This document shows positions 1-7,405 of a stretch of 21,247 nt of DNA, in pieces (positions within the stretch are counted from its first letter, which is position 1; each line of letters opens with the position of its first letter). The position numbers and the translations under genes were made by a program. The stretch is from WJJR01 sp964440935. GTDB lineage: Bacteria > Zixibacteria > MSB-5A5 > WJJR01. The notes below the pieces were generated by a model that was not told the origin of the DNA, made no database searches, and saw only the letters and a list, made by a program, of their open reading frames with translations. The stretch spans positions 1-21,247 of the forward strand of contig CAYTTY010000053.1 in NCBI GenBank assembly GCA_964440935.1. The letters are read 5' to 3'.

Positions 1-46
1 CGTGGCACCCAAATACAAACGGACAATACTTCTGACAATCGCTCTA
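1..46. repeat. Right end of a TA-flanked MITE-like element (cut by window edge)
   Basis: The stretch holds the inner GTGGCACCC arm, then CAAACGGACAATACTTCTGA and CAATCGCTC, and ends at a TA. This is the reverse complement of the left end seen at 5746 (GAGCGATTGTCAGAA, then TTGTCCGTTTG). Only the right end lies inside the window. It is a member of the same family as 4480-4790, 5746-6001 and 20848-21247. Confidence 0.7.
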
Positions 47-75
47 ATCGGAAATTATCTCTGACAATTCCTCTA
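46..75. repeat. Solo MITE end fragment
   Basis: These 30 bases are identical to the right end of the element at 8957-9080 (positions 9053-9082). They sit directly between two other elements with no matching left end, so this is best read as a leftover end after nested insertion or deletion. It shares its terminal TA dinucleotides with its neighbours on both sides. Confidence 0.6.
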
Positions 76-200
76 GAGCGATTGGCAGAATTGTCTTCCG
101 ATTGACTGGGCGATGTAGCACGGGCGCCTCGCCCGTGCGGCATGACCGGGACGGGCATGCTACGCTCTCGTGAATCGGAAAGTTCTTCTGACAATCGCTA
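76..200. repeat. Short (about 125 bp) TA-flanked MITE-like element, type A
   Basis: Left end GAGCGATTGGCAGAATTGTC, right end TTCTGACAATCGCTA, flanked by TA at 74-75 and 201-202. The interior holds two GC-rich hairpins (GCACGGGCG/CGCCCGTGC and a CATGACCGGGACGGGCATG-type arm). The whole unit is an inverted copy of the element at 8957-9080, of nearly the same length. It carries no coding capacity. TA target duplication and terminal inverted repeats suggest mobilisation by an IS630/Tc1-type transposase encoded elsewhere; that is an inference. Confidence 0.7.
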
Positions 201-210
201 TAAGGGGTGC

Positions 211-260
211 CCCTGACGCCCTCGCTTTGCGCTGCGTAGCTATGCGGAGCAGTGTCAGGG
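211..260. repeat. Short inverted repeat in the 203-482 intergenic stretch
   Basis: CCCTGAC at 211-217 is mirrored by GTCAGGG at 254-260, with a GC-rich interior that can also pair partly. It resembles a REP-like palindrome but no second copy of this exact unit was seen. The rest of 261-470 shows no gene or clear promoter; a purine-rich ribosome binding site (GGGGGAAAG) precedes the next gene. Confidence 0.3.
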
Positions 261-482
261 CTTGGCGACGGAACGGTGAGTTTTGTCGTATCACAAGTGA
301 GAGGACCTGAAATTATACCAATGGCTTTTCGCTTTGCCCAGGAATACTCAATATCGCTATTGGTAGTGTCATTGCAAGCACGCTGGACACCTGGGATTTG
401 ACAACAACATAGCAGGAGAAAGGAGGGATGCTCGTCGCGCGAGTTACACCTATCTTATCATAAACGAGGGAAGGGGGAAAGT

Positions 483-1634
483 ATGCTACAGCGAGTAGGA
501 ATTGCGCTGATCGCACTCAGCTTATTGGCTGTATCGTCGGTACTCGGGGGACAGCCGCCGCCGGGAGCGGAGCGGGGGTGGTGGTCGCACAGTCAGGCGT
601 ACGTTCCGGTCAACACGAACGCGTCTCGGATCGCAGAGTTTGTGCGGGGCGAATTGGCGGCAATGAACTCGAAATCGGGCGATACATGGCGCTTGGAGCG
701 ACACGGGGCTGGCGGGACGCTCTTCCAGCTAAAGGGAAGAAGCGATAAACCCTACGTCGGCGATTTGGAGTCTGCTGCACGACAGTTCATTGACCAATTC
801 TGGACGGTCATCACGGGACGAAGCGGTTCATCCGGTGATGATCCGCTGGAGTTCAGACATGTTGAGACAGTCCCTACTCCATGGGGAACAACACGAGCAC
901 GATTCTCCGGTTTTTACGAGGGAATACCGGTCTGGAGGACGGGTCTCGCCGTTGATTTTGATGAGAAGCGTCAAGTTGTAGGCATGAATTTCTCTCCAGC
1001 ATTCAATCTTGACATGCCGAACATTCCAACTCGCAGACCGTTTGAAGGCATCGTGGCGCAGCTTCGTGCATTGATTAGGCCTGATTCCAGTCAAGTCAAA
1101 GGTGAGCACCAGCTTGTTATCTACCCGTCGGACCCGCCGCGCTTGGCATATTCCTGCGCGCTGAACGTGTGGGGATTGACATCCGGACGGGTCGTCGGTA
1201 TTCCAACCACGCCGACATTTCTTGTCGATGCGGTTAACGGTGAAGTCCTCTATGTTATGAGCAATGTCGTCACCGATCGATACGGTAATAGACCTCCAGG
1301 GCCCCCACCTGAGCCTGATTCAAGCGAACTCATAAAGTCACTGCATGGGTACGATGCCGTCGGGAAGCAACCGGTCATTGAAGTCGAGCCATACCCCCCC
1401 CTCCCCGCAGATAGCTCACCAGGACTGCCGGTTCCCGCCGACACCGTGAATCATCACCGTAAGTCGCAGCAAAAATCCACTTCGCCACCGGAGTCGTCAC
1501 TATTCGACTCCCGCTCCCCCCAGTATTACAACATCTTTGATGCGTGGTATATCCCGTGGCGTGACAATGACAACGATGGCAGCTTCAGCCAGGTGCCCCA
1601 CAGTTCTACTGTGGGAACTCCACAGTCGGAGTAG
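483..1634 (+). CDS. Secreted FTP/PepSY propeptide-like protein lacking a peptidase domain (probably truncated)
   Basis: 383 aa. Residues 1-22 form a Sec signal peptide. Residues about 120-172 read like the FTP domain of M4/M36 metallopeptidase propeptides (pattern ARFSGFYEGIPVWRTGLAVDF followed by VVGMNFSP, shown as key stretches). Residues about 185-262 read like the PepSY part, with LAYSCALNVW and TFLVDAVNGEVLYV. In such enzymes this propeptide is an inhibitor-chaperone and is followed by a catalytic domain with HExxH. Here the chain goes into a Pro/Ser-rich linker and stops, with no HExxH. A dockerin-like remnant follows in another frame (see 1636-1758), so an internal deletion or frameshift in a former secreted peptidase gene is likely. 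The start is chosen from the signal peptide and the upstream GGGGGAAAG. Alternative: a stand-alone inhibitor-like propeptide protein. Confidence 0.6.
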   Translation: MLQRVGIALIALSLLAVSSVLGGQPPPGAERGWWSHSQAYVPVNTNASRIAEFVRGELAAMNSKSGDTWRLERHGAGGTLFQLKGRSDKPYVGDLESAARQFIDQFWTVITGRSGSSGDDPLEFRHVETVPTPWGTTRARFSGFYEGIPVWRTGLAVDFDEKRQVVGMNFSPAFNLDMPNIPTRRPFEGIVAQLRALIRPDSSQVKGEHQLVIYPSDPPRLAYSCALNVWGLTSGRVVGIPTTPTFLVDAVNGEVLYVMSNVVTDRYGNRPPGPPPEPDSSELIKSLHGYDAVGKQPVIEVEPYPPLPADSSPGLPVPADTVNHHRKSQQKSTSPPESSLFDSRSPQYYNIFDAWYIPWRDNDNDGSFSQVPHSSTVGTPQSE

Positions 1635-1635
1635 C

Positions 1636-1758
1636 CGCTCAGAGCCCGCTTTGATCACCCCAAGAGACATCAACACTCTCCTCAAAAGTCTTCTACAATC
1701 AAGGCCCGCGCCGTGCGATCCGTGTGAATGCGAGCCGTATCCGACAAGCTGTCCATAG
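1636..1758 (+). pseudogene. Dockerin-like C-terminal remnant, +1 frame relative to the preceding gene
   Basis: In the frame shifted from the preceding gene, the translation contains LITPRDINTLLKSLL followed by RPAPCDPCECEP and stops at 1758. It matches the pattern of the second EF-hand half of the dockerin-like tails at 9080 and 14660 (DAVDLNYLIDVLFFNG then PDPIDPC). The preceding frame ends with RDNDNDG, which could be the first calcium loop. A terminator begins 26 bases after this stop, not after the stop at 1634, which supports this being the original gene end. Short and inferential. Confidence 0.4.
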
Positions 1759-1783
1759 AGCAGTCACATTGACCCAACTCGGA

Positions 1784-1818
1784 AGCCCGCGAGCACCCCA
1801 GTTCGCGGGCTGTATCTT
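1784..1818 (+). terminator. Rho-independent-type terminator
   Basis: A 9-bp stem (AGCCCGCGA at 1784-1792 with TCGCGGGCT at 1803-1811) has a 10-base loop and is followed by a weak T-rich tail (GTATCTT). It ends the transcription unit that begins at 483. Between here and the next gene at 2038 no further feature was seen. Confidence 0.55.
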
Positions 1819-2037
1819 GGCCCAAGAAACAGCGGGTGTTGGCAAGCTTAGCGACAGTGGTCCGAAATCGGTCGAAGTCATTGGCACAGTTTCTGACCAA
1901 TTCTCCGAATATCCCTTGTCTCGCTCTTGCTGAGGTGACCGGTCGTCTCTACCTTGGCGGCGCGTATGCGGGCCTAAGGCCCGAGGGAGAAGCGCCGACG
2001 TATGACGGAGAACCTGTTCTAACACAGAGGGGTCGAG

Positions 2038-2856
2038 ATGACGGCACTGCTGGAGAAGCTGGCGGGGCGAACCAAAAAGACGAAGGGGATTTTGTGCATT
2101 GGGCTCGATCCCGATGTGGAGAAGATGCCCTCCTCCATCGCGTCGGGCCCGAAGCCGCTGCTCAATTTCTGCAAACGCATTGTCGAGGCTACCCGGGACT
2201 ACGCGGCGGCGTATAAGCCGAATCTGGCCTTTTTTGAATCACATGGTTCGAGCGGGCTGGCCCAACTGGAACGGCTCTTAGTCGATATGCCCGATGACAT
2301 CCCGATCATCATTGATGGCAAGCGGGGCGATATCGGCAACACCGCGCGGATGTACGCGAAATATGTGTTCAATCATCTGGGCGGCGATGCGGCAACCGTG
2401 AACCCCTTTCTGGGTCGTGACTCCCTTGAACCATACTTCGATGATCCCGAAAAGACCCCTCTGGTGCTCTGTCTCACCTCCAATCCCGGCTCTGCCGACA
2501 TCCAGACTGTGAGTGGCGGGGAGCACCGTATCTATGAACGTATCATCATGTTACTGAAACGCTTCAACAAGCCATGCGGGCTTGTCGTCGGCGCCCGGCA
2601 CGCGGAATTGCTGGCCAATGTGCGCCGGTTGGCGCCGGAATGGCCGATTTTGATTCCCGGTGTTGGCACCCAGGGTGGAGACCTCGAAGCGTCGGTGCGG
2701 GTCGGCACGCACGACGGCGAGGTGCCGGCAGTGATCAATGTTTCGCGCGATATCCTCTACCATTCAAACAAGAGCGATTTCACCGAAGCGGCAGCCAAGC
2801 GGGCCGAATGGTACGTCGGCCAGATGGCGGCGGCACTCACTCGACCGAAGAAGTGA
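2038..2856 (+). CDS. pyrF: Orotidine-5'-phosphate decarboxylase, type 2
   Basis: 272 aa, full length for the longer type-2 OMP decarboxylases. It decarboxylates OMP to UMP, the last step of de novo pyrimidine synthesis, in the cytoplasm. The catalytic Lys/Asp tetrad region is intact as DGKRGDIGNT at residues 93-102. The N-terminal substrate strand LCIGLDPD is at 19-26, AAYKPNLAFFE at 57-67, and the phosphate-gripping region LIPGVGTQGGD lies near the C-terminus, where type-2 enzymes keep it. The start ATG follows AGAGGGGTCGAG. The NAD(P)HX repair gene starts 8 bases after the stop, so the two are probably cotranscribed. Confidence 0.93.
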   Translation: MTALLEKLAGRTKKTKGILCIGLDPDVEKMPSSIASGPKPLLNFCKRIVEATRDYAAAYKPNLAFFESHGSSGLAQLERLLVDMPDDIPIIIDGKRGDIGNTARMYAKYVFNHLGGDAATVNPFLGRDSLEPYFDDPEKTPLVLCLTSNPGSADIQTVSGGEHRIYERIIMLLKRFNKPCGLVVGARHAELLANVRRLAPEWPILIPGVGTQGGDLEASVRVGTHDGEVPAVINVSRDILYHSNKSDFTEAAAKRAEWYVGQMAAALTRPKK

Positions 2857-2864
2857 TCTCGGCC

Positions 2865-4433
2865 ATGAATCCCTCCGATCTTCCTCGGATCACAACGGCT
2901 GAGCAGATGCGCTCGATCGACAGCCGTGCGATCGAGGGCATGGGCATTCCCAGCCTGACGTTGATGGAAAACGCCGGGCGGGGGGTGGCGGAGATCATCC
3001 GCGATGAGCTGTGCGACGGTGACGTGTCGGGCCGGCCGATCGGGATTGTCTGCGGACGGGGTAACAATGGCGGCGATGGTTTCGTTGTCGGCCGCTACCT
3101 CCGGAACTGGTCCGCGGAGGTGTCTATCTTTCTGGTCGGTACTCCGGACCGCCTGAAGGGTGACGGTGAAGTCAACTACAAGCGCGCCACAACTGAAGGA
3201 ATCGTTGTCACACCGGTCGACAGTGCCGACACCGTACCGGAGTTCGACCGGTTTGAGATCATCGTCGATGCCATGTTCGGCACCGGATTCCACGGGCCGA
3301 TTGAGGGCACGGCCAAAGACGTTGTCGACTCAATGAACCGCTCGGGTGTCCGCATTGTGGCAGTCGACAACGCGTCCGGCGTCAATTCGGATTCGGGTGC
3401 AGCCGAAGGTAGCGTCATAAACGCCTATTATACAACATCATTAGCGTGCTCCAAGCGGGGCCAGTGGCTGTATCCCGGCAGGTCCCATGTCGGCCATTTG
3501 CGTGTCGTTGATATTGGAATTCCCGAAATGGCGGTTGCCGAGGAGAATATCCGGCTTGGTCAAATCACCAGTGAGTTTGTCGGTCGGTCGCTTCCCGAAA
3601 GACCGCCCGACGGCCATAAAGGCACCTTCGGGAAGGCGCTGATTCTGGGCGGATCGGTCGGCATGTCGGGGGCGGTGGCGCTGGCGGCCAATGCCTGCAT
3701 GCGTTGCGGTGTGGGCCTCACCTACGCCGGGGTACCATGGTCGATTGCCGACCTGATCGATATCAAAGCAACCGAACCGGTGGTGCTGGCCTTCCCCGAA
3801 GTCAACAAAAGGCGCGTACTGGCGCGGCGCGGCTTGGGGGAGATCACGCAGCGGATGGAGACGGTCGATGCGGTGGCGATTGGTCCGGGACTCTCTCGCC
3901 ATCATGAAACACAGGAATTGACCCGGCGTCTGGTGGCACGCCGGTCGAAGCCGACGGTGCTAGATGCCGACGGGTTGAATGCGTTTGAGAAGGATCGGTC
4001 GGCACTCGAAACTCGCAGCAACGTTCCCCTCATCATCACACCACATGTCGGGGAAATGGCGCGGCTGCTTGACCGTTCAACCACGGACATTGCCGGGGAT
4101 CGCGAGCAGGCGGCCATCGATGCCGCCAAGCGGTTTGCGTGTATCGCGGTGATGAAAGGCGCGCCGACTTTCGTGGCGGCGCCCGACGGTACGGTCTATC
4201 TCAATCCCACCGGTAACAACGGTCTCGGTTCGGGCGGTGTCGGCGACGTGCTCACCGGGATTATCGTCTCATTTCTTGCACAGGGCGTCGAGCCGCTGAC
4301 GGCCGCACTGATGGGCGTCTACATCCACGGGCTCGCCGGTGATTTCGCTGCCGCCGATTATGGTGCGCGGTCGCTGGTGGCGTCGGACCTCGTGACGGCG
4401 TTGCCGGATGTATTGCAGTACCTCGAACGGTAA
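2865..4433 (+). CDS. nnr: Bifunctional NAD(P)H-hydrate epimerase / ADP-dependent NAD(P)H-hydrate dehydratase
   Basis: 522 aa, the usual length for the YjeF-type fusion. It repairs hydrated NADH/NADPH: the N-terminal domain (about 10-225) interconverts the R and S epimers, and the C-terminal ribokinase-like domain (about 240-520) dehydrates the S form using ADP. Visible motifs: LTLMENAGRG at 31-40, GRGNNGGDGFVVGRYL at 64-79, DAMFGTG at 135-141, GTFGKALILGGS at 253-264, ITPHVGEMARL at 391-401 and GLGSGGVGDVLTG at 453-465 with the catalytic Asp at 461. The usual VDxPSG loop reads VDNASG (167-172), a mild deviation. The ATG at 2865 is chosen because homology begins right after it; the open frame continues upstream inside pyrF only as a shadow. 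Confidence 0.93.
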   Translation: MNPSDLPRITTAEQMRSIDSRAIEGMGIPSLTLMENAGRGVAEIIRDELCDGDVSGRPIGIVCGRGNNGGDGFVVGRYLRNWSAEVSIFLVGTPDRLKGDGEVNYKRATTEGIVVTPVDSADTVPEFDRFEIIVDAMFGTGFHGPIEGTAKDVVDSMNRSGVRIVAVDNASGVNSDSGAAEGSVINAYYTTSLACSKRGQWLYPGRSHVGHLRVVDIGIPEMAVAEENIRLGQITSEFVGRSLPERPPDGHKGTFGKALILGGSVGMSGAVALAANACMRCGVGLTYAGVPWSIADLIDIKATEPVVLAFPEVNKRRVLARRGLGEITQRMETVDAVAIGPGLSRHHETQELTRRLVARRSKPTVLDADGLNAFEKDRSALETRSNVPLIITPHVGEMARLLDRSTTDIAGDREQAAIDAAKRFACIAVMKGAPTFVAAPDGTVYLNPTGNNGLGSGGVGDVLTGIIVSFLAQGVEPLTAALMGVYIHGLAGDFAAADYGARSLVASDLVTALPDVLQYLER

Positions 4434-4479
4434 TTACTCATTTCCGAACAATCGTTGTTGGATAGTTGTACTGCATTTA

Positions 4480-4790
4480 GAGCGATTGTCATAAATCTTG
4501 TCCGTTTGGATCTGGGTGCCACGGGCCTTCAGGAGCCTGTTGAAAAAGTGCAAGAACTGATCATATCACGCACCGAGAAAGCGATCATCCGTAGGGGCGT
4601 ACTGAGTACGCCCTGGCCCCGTAGCAGTTACGCGCAGAGGGCGTATTCAATACGCCCCTACGAAAGCACGTCTCCTGCATTGACACACGTTTTTCAACAC
4701 ACCCCTCAAGGCCCGTGGCACCCAAATGTCATCATGAAACACACCCTGCCTCACTTCTTCTCAATCGGAAATTTATTCTGACAATTGCTC
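4480..4790. repeat. TA-flanked MITE-like element, type B, 311 bp
   Basis: Flanked by TA at 4478-4479 and 4791-4792. Left end GAGCGATTGTCATAAATC then TTGTCCGTTTG; right end AATCGGAAATTTATTCTGAC then AATTGCTC. The interior is built of nested inverted arms: GGTGCCACGGGCCT against AGGCCCGTGGCACC, then TGTTGAAAAA against TTTTTCAACA, then a 73-bp hairpin at 4590-4662 (CGTAGGGGCGTA arms). Positions 4531-4717 recur exactly, inverted, at 20966-21152. A long open frame crosses it but is an accident of the repeat. Confidence 0.75.
4531..4717 (+). repeat. 187-bp perfect long-range inverted repeat, copy 1
   Basis: Every base of this block matches the reverse complement of 20966-21152 when read side by side. 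It contains the 73-bp hairpin at 4590-4662 and is bounded by AGGAGCCTGTTGAAAAAG on one side and CACCCCTCAAGGCCCGTG on the other. The flanking parts of the two host elements differ, so the identical block looks like a younger insertion or a gene-converted segment. Confidence 0.8.
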
Positions 4791-4908
4791 TAACAGCGGG
4801 GATTCCCCGACAGCCGGTTCGCTAAATTGGGATGTTTCACACCGTGGCACGCGGGATTGGCATTGTACATTGATACTGTTGTCGACGATAACGGACAAAG
4901 GAGGTCTC

Positions 4909-5187
4909 ATGAAGATAAACATCAGAGCATTGTCGATGGCGATTGCTTTGCTGAGTGGTATTACCATGCTGGCACTGGGGATCGCCAACATTGTGTTCAA
5001 GGGATATGGCGATCGCTTTCTGCGTCTGGCCGAATCGATCTATCCGGGTTACAATCACCGGGATGGCCGGCGCGGTATAGCAATGGGTGCGTTGTATGGA
5101 TTTGTTGACGGGTTGATTGGTGGTGCGATTATCGGATGCCTGTACAATCTGTTTGTCTCTGGCGATTCGCCGGAGGAATCAGAATGA
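4909..5187 (+). CDS. Small two-helix membrane protein (holin-like family)
   Basis: 92 aa. Two hydrophobic helices (about residues 8-30 and 56-82) are separated by a short loop with YPGYNHRDGRRGI, and the second helix ends in GALYGFVDGLIGGAIIGCLYNLF. This layout and the FVDGxxGGxxxxxLYN pattern match small proteins often labelled 'bacteriophage holin' in databases, though most are chromosomal with no phage around, as here. The start is the ATG at 4909, preceded by GGAGG at 4900-4904. It stands alone between repeat elements, and no phage genes are nearby. A real function cannot be assigned. Confidence 0.7.
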   Translation: MKINIRALSMAIALLSGITMLALGIANIVFKGYGDRFLRLAESIYPGYNHRDGRRGIAMGALYGFVDGLIGGAIIGCLYNLFVSGDSPEESE

Positions 5188-5204
5188 TGTCTGTTGTGGT
5201 GTGG

Positions 5205-5312
5205 CCGAAGCAGGTTCACGACATCGTTCCGGTCAAGCGTGCGGCCACACGCCCTCGTGTGGCGGCTATCCTCCTTATGAGGCGTTATCCGAGGGCGGCT
5301 GACGTCACACGC
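5205..5312. repeat. Decayed copy of the 9693-9849 element
   Basis: The stretch from GTTCACGACATCG through GCGGCCACACGCCCTCGTGT to CGAGGGCGGCTGACGTCACA lines up with 9700-9805 in order and spacing, with many substitutions. No clean terminal repeats remain. Its right part supplies the last codons and stop of the broken lipoprotein gene on the minus strand, so it probably truncated that gene. Confidence 0.5.
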
Positions 5313-5610
5313 AATGGTTCGTTGTCCAACTGCGTGGCGGTCTCCCCGACATTGTCATCTTCGGGTTCCGTCATGACGTAGCGAATATCGTAGGAATTGG
5401 CATAGCCGTGTACCTCGTCAGGCTCCGGAACGGTCCATGCCAATGTTGCTGTTGTAGGAGTGACATCAACGACGTGCAGGTCGTCGACAGCGGTGGAGCC
5501 GGTGGTGGTTCTTCATCGTCGCCGCCATTGCCACTGGTGATGTTGGAACAGGCAACCACACTGAGTGCAACCAGCGCACTAGCGGCCAGACGGAGCAAGC
5601 GAGTGAACAT
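5285..5610 (-). pseudogene. Frameshifted lipoprotein with a fibronectin-III domain
   Basis: From the ATG at 5610-5608 the frame encodes a lipoprotein signal (MFTRLLRLAASALVALSVVAC, lipobox SVVAC) and an acidic/Pro linker (GGDDEEPPPAPPL). At about 5488 the sensible frame switches, consistent with a 1-base loss. The new frame reads VDDLHVVDVTPTTATLAWTV, then PEPDEVHGYANSYDIRYV, a clear FN3 beginning (AxLxW, YxIRY). It ends at TAA 5287-5285 inside a repeat relic, well short of a complete FN3 domain. So there are two lesions, a frameshift and a 3' truncation. AGAGG precedes the start, and a TATAAT-like -10 lies at 5717-5712 on this strand. Confidence 0.65.
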
Positions 5611-5745
5611 ACGCAGAACCTCTTTCGACGCTGACTACAATCCGATACCCGCCCAAAGTTCAATCTCGCAAACCCATTCTGAATAAGGCAATATGTCGTG
5701 ACGGCATTGCCATTATAAGTGATATTGTCTTCATACCAGGGATTA

Positions 5746-6001
5746 GAGCGATTGTCAGAAGTATTGTCCGTTTGTATTTGGGTGCCACGGGCCTAAAGGG
5801 GCGTGTTGAAGAACCCCCGAGAATCAGAGCCTTCGGGAGGGCGAGCCTCCCGGCGAGCCGCAACGGCATGTTCCACACGGCGGCTCGGCGGGAGCCTCGC
5901 CCTCCCCAGTCTGAGGTGATGATAGACAGCAGGTTTTGCAACACACCCCTAAAGGCCCGTGGCACCCTGATCCAAACGGAAAGGATTTATGACAATTGCT
6001 A
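5746..6001. repeat. TA-flanked MITE-like element, type B, 256 bp
   Basis: Flanked by TA at 5744-5745 and 6002-6003. The left end GAGCGATTGTCAGAAGTATT is followed by GTCCGTTTGTATTTGGGTG; the right end is CCAAACGGAAAGGATTTATG then ACAATTGCTA. The GTGCCACGGGCCT and AGGCCCGTGGCAC arms enclose a GTGTTGAAGAA/TTTTGCAACAC pair and a GAGGGCGAG-type hairpin (CGGGAGGGCGAGCCTCCCG and GGCGGGAGCCTCGCCCTCCC). The core differs from that of 4480-4790 although the outer arms match. It lies in the upstream region shared by the divergent lipoprotein remnant and exosortase gene. Confidence 0.75.
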
Positions 6002-6149
6002 TAGCGTGTGAACAAGTGATGGTCATTTCTGGTTAACTCAGCCCTGGTTGACACGCGACGCACAATACGACTGGGCAAACCGGGATGGGTCTCGTATCTT
6101 CGAATCGTCTGCAACAGTCGGTTCGTCACGCAGAGGTTACAGGCACGCA

Positions 6150-6683
6150 GTGACCACACGTCTCGCCCGATGGATTCGTCTTCCGCCGATGCTGCGCTTC
6201 CTTGTGGTCTTTCTCGTAGCGTTGTTGGTCCTGGCCATTCTCTTTCCCTGGCTGTCAGCACGGTACAACCGGGAGATGATGATGTTTATGTCGGCGACCG
6301 CGTGGCTCGTTGGCAAGACCTTGATCTTGCTCGGCGAAGACATCGTGATCTCCGGCCGGTTCCTGTCAGGCACCGGATTTTCCATTGAGGTGATTGAGGA
6401 GTGCACGGGTGCGTATGAGATCCTGATCTTTTGGGCGGCGGTGATCGCCTATCCCACGCGCTGGCGCGGCAAATTGATCGGTTTCGTTGGCGGGGCTGTG
6501 GCCCTAATCGTGTTGAATATCATCCGGATGGTATTCCTGTTCTTTGTCGGTCTGTACCGCCCCGACTGGTTTGACTTCATGCACACCTATTTCTGGCAGG
6601 CGACGCTGATTCTGATGATCACCACCGTCTGGATCGTATGGATCAAGTTGGTTGCGTCGCGCCTGCGGCCGGCGGGGGTATAG
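6150..6683 (+). CDS. xrtH: Exosortase-H-like transpeptidase
   Basis: 177 aa from the chosen GTG. A polytopic inner-membrane cysteine enzyme of the exosortase/archaeosortase family, which cleaves C-terminal sorting signals of secreted proteins. Catalytic residues are in the expected order and context: Cys85 in EECTGAYE, Arg126 in LNIIRMVFLF, His145 in FDFMHTYFWQ. The block YRPDWFDFMHTYFWQATLIL resembles the short XrtH type rather than the long EpsH type, as does the size. The frame is open back to a TTG at 6048, but GTG 6150 has AGAGG 14 bases upstream and leaves a normal N-terminus; ATG 6189 is an alternative. The next gene starts 2 bases after the stop. The exact subtype is by recall, not by profile search. 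Confidence 0.8.
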   Translation: MTTRLARWIRLPPMLRFLVVFLVALLVLAILFPWLSARYNREMMMFMSATAWLVGKTLILLGEDIVISGRFLSGTGFSIEVIEECTGAYEILIFWAAVIAYPTRWRGKLIGFVGGAVALIVLNIIRMVFLFFVGLYRPDWFDFMHTYFWQATLILMITTVWIVWIKLVASRLRPAGV

Positions 6684-6685
6684 TC

Positions 6686-7168
6686 GTGTGGCGCACGATC
6701 ATGTGGTTTGTGGTCAAGCTGGTCGTGGCGTCGGCCGTGCTGTTTGGCCTGTGGGAATGGAGGCTGGCCGAGGGATACGCCATCTTGTTTCGCCACGTGG
6801 CCGGGCCGGTGTGCGGACTGTTCGGCATTGAATTGGCCTCCCTGGCAGATTCGATCGGGTTGGTAATACCCCGGTTCTACAATGTGCTGCCGTTCCTGAG
6901 TCTGATCATTGCGACTTGGGGATTGACTCTTCGGCGACGCGTAGTCGCGATTATCGTTGGCTTGTTTCTGCTCGTGTTATGGCACGTGGGGCTTGCGCTG
7001 GCGGTCGATGCGATTGTGGCCGCCCACGGCCTGGACCGGACCGCCTATCAAAAGCTCTCACCCTGGTTTCTCATCTCCGATGCCCTGCCGATTGTCCTCT
7101 GGATCGCGTTTGCGTATCCGTCAGTGGCTGCGTTGTTTGCTCAACGTAACAAATATGACAAGCAGTAG
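6686..7168 (+). CDS. Exosortase-H-associated membrane protein
   Basis: 160 aa, with about four hydrophobic segments (near 8-25, 65-80, 88-112 and 130-150). GTG 6686 is preceded by GGCGGGGGTA inside the end of the exosortase gene; ATG 6701 is the alternative start. No catalytic motif was recognised. To my knowledge, XrtH genes are commonly followed by a membrane protein of about this size called exosortase H-associated membrane protein. Position, 2-bp spacing and topology fit that, so a role as a partner in signal recognition or positioning is inferred. It ends before a 120-base AT-rich gap, so the exosortase pair is likely its own transcript. Confidence 0.65.
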   Translation: MWRTIMWFVVKLVVASAVLFGLWEWRLAEGYAILFRHVAGPVCGLFGIELASLADSIGLVIPRFYNVLPFLSLIIATWGLTLRRRVVAIIVGLFLLVLWHVGLALAVDAIVAAHGLDRTAYQKLSPWFLISDALPIVLWIAFAYPSVAALFAQRNKYDKQ

Positions 7169-7251
7169 GTTTGTCGCTCTCATATAAAGCCCCTCTCAAA
7201 TGTCGAGCGATTTTATATTTATTTTTATATTAACAAATACTTAAAATTGTC

Positions 7252-7280
7252 TTGACAAACTGACAACGGCTTTGCATCCT
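7252..7280 (+). promoter_or_regulatory. Candidate sigma-70-type promoter
   Basis: A perfect -35 TTGACA (7252-7257) is followed after 17 bases by a weak -10 CATCCT (7275-7280). It lies at the end of a notably AT-rich stretch (7200-7250, TTATATTTATTTTTATATTA) that could act as an UP element. It would drive the membrane-protein and substrate genes that follow. The -10 match is poor. Confidence 0.4.
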
Positions 7281-7405
7281 AGCTGCGCTTCGTGGGAACG
7301 AGATGTTTGAGCGTCGTATCGGGGTGTGACCCTGACGGACGATTCGCTCTTACTTCCCCGCAACGTTTCCTACAACTGAAGAAGACCTTGGAGGTGGGGT
7401 CTTTG

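Noticed and set aside
428..463. A possible 11-codon leader peptide after AAAGGAGGG, upstream of the first gene
   Set aside because: The putative ribosome binding site is one base from the ATG, there is no attenuator-like hairpin and no residue bias suggesting a sensor peptide.
2574..4433. A 619-codon start for the NAD(P)HX repair enzyme, reaching back into pyrF
   Set aside because: The upstream 97 codons are an out-of-frame reading of pyrF. Family homology starts just after the ATG at 2865.
4590..4662. CRISPR-like or RNA gene reading of the repeated hairpins
   Set aside because: The repeats are dispersed single elements with TA-flanked ends, not regular repeat-spacer units, and no cas genes or tRNA/rRNA features are present.
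4455..4781. A 108-codon open frame, with a matching one at 20965-21231 on the minus strand, giving the same peptide
   Set aside because: Both lie inside the identical 187-bp repeat block made of hairpins. The shared peptide follows from DNA identity; there is no ribosome binding site and no family resemblance.
4909..5187. Prophage remnant suggested by the holin-like gene
   Set aside because: No integrase, capsid, lysin or attachment site is nearby, and this small-protein family is frequent in chromosomes without phage.
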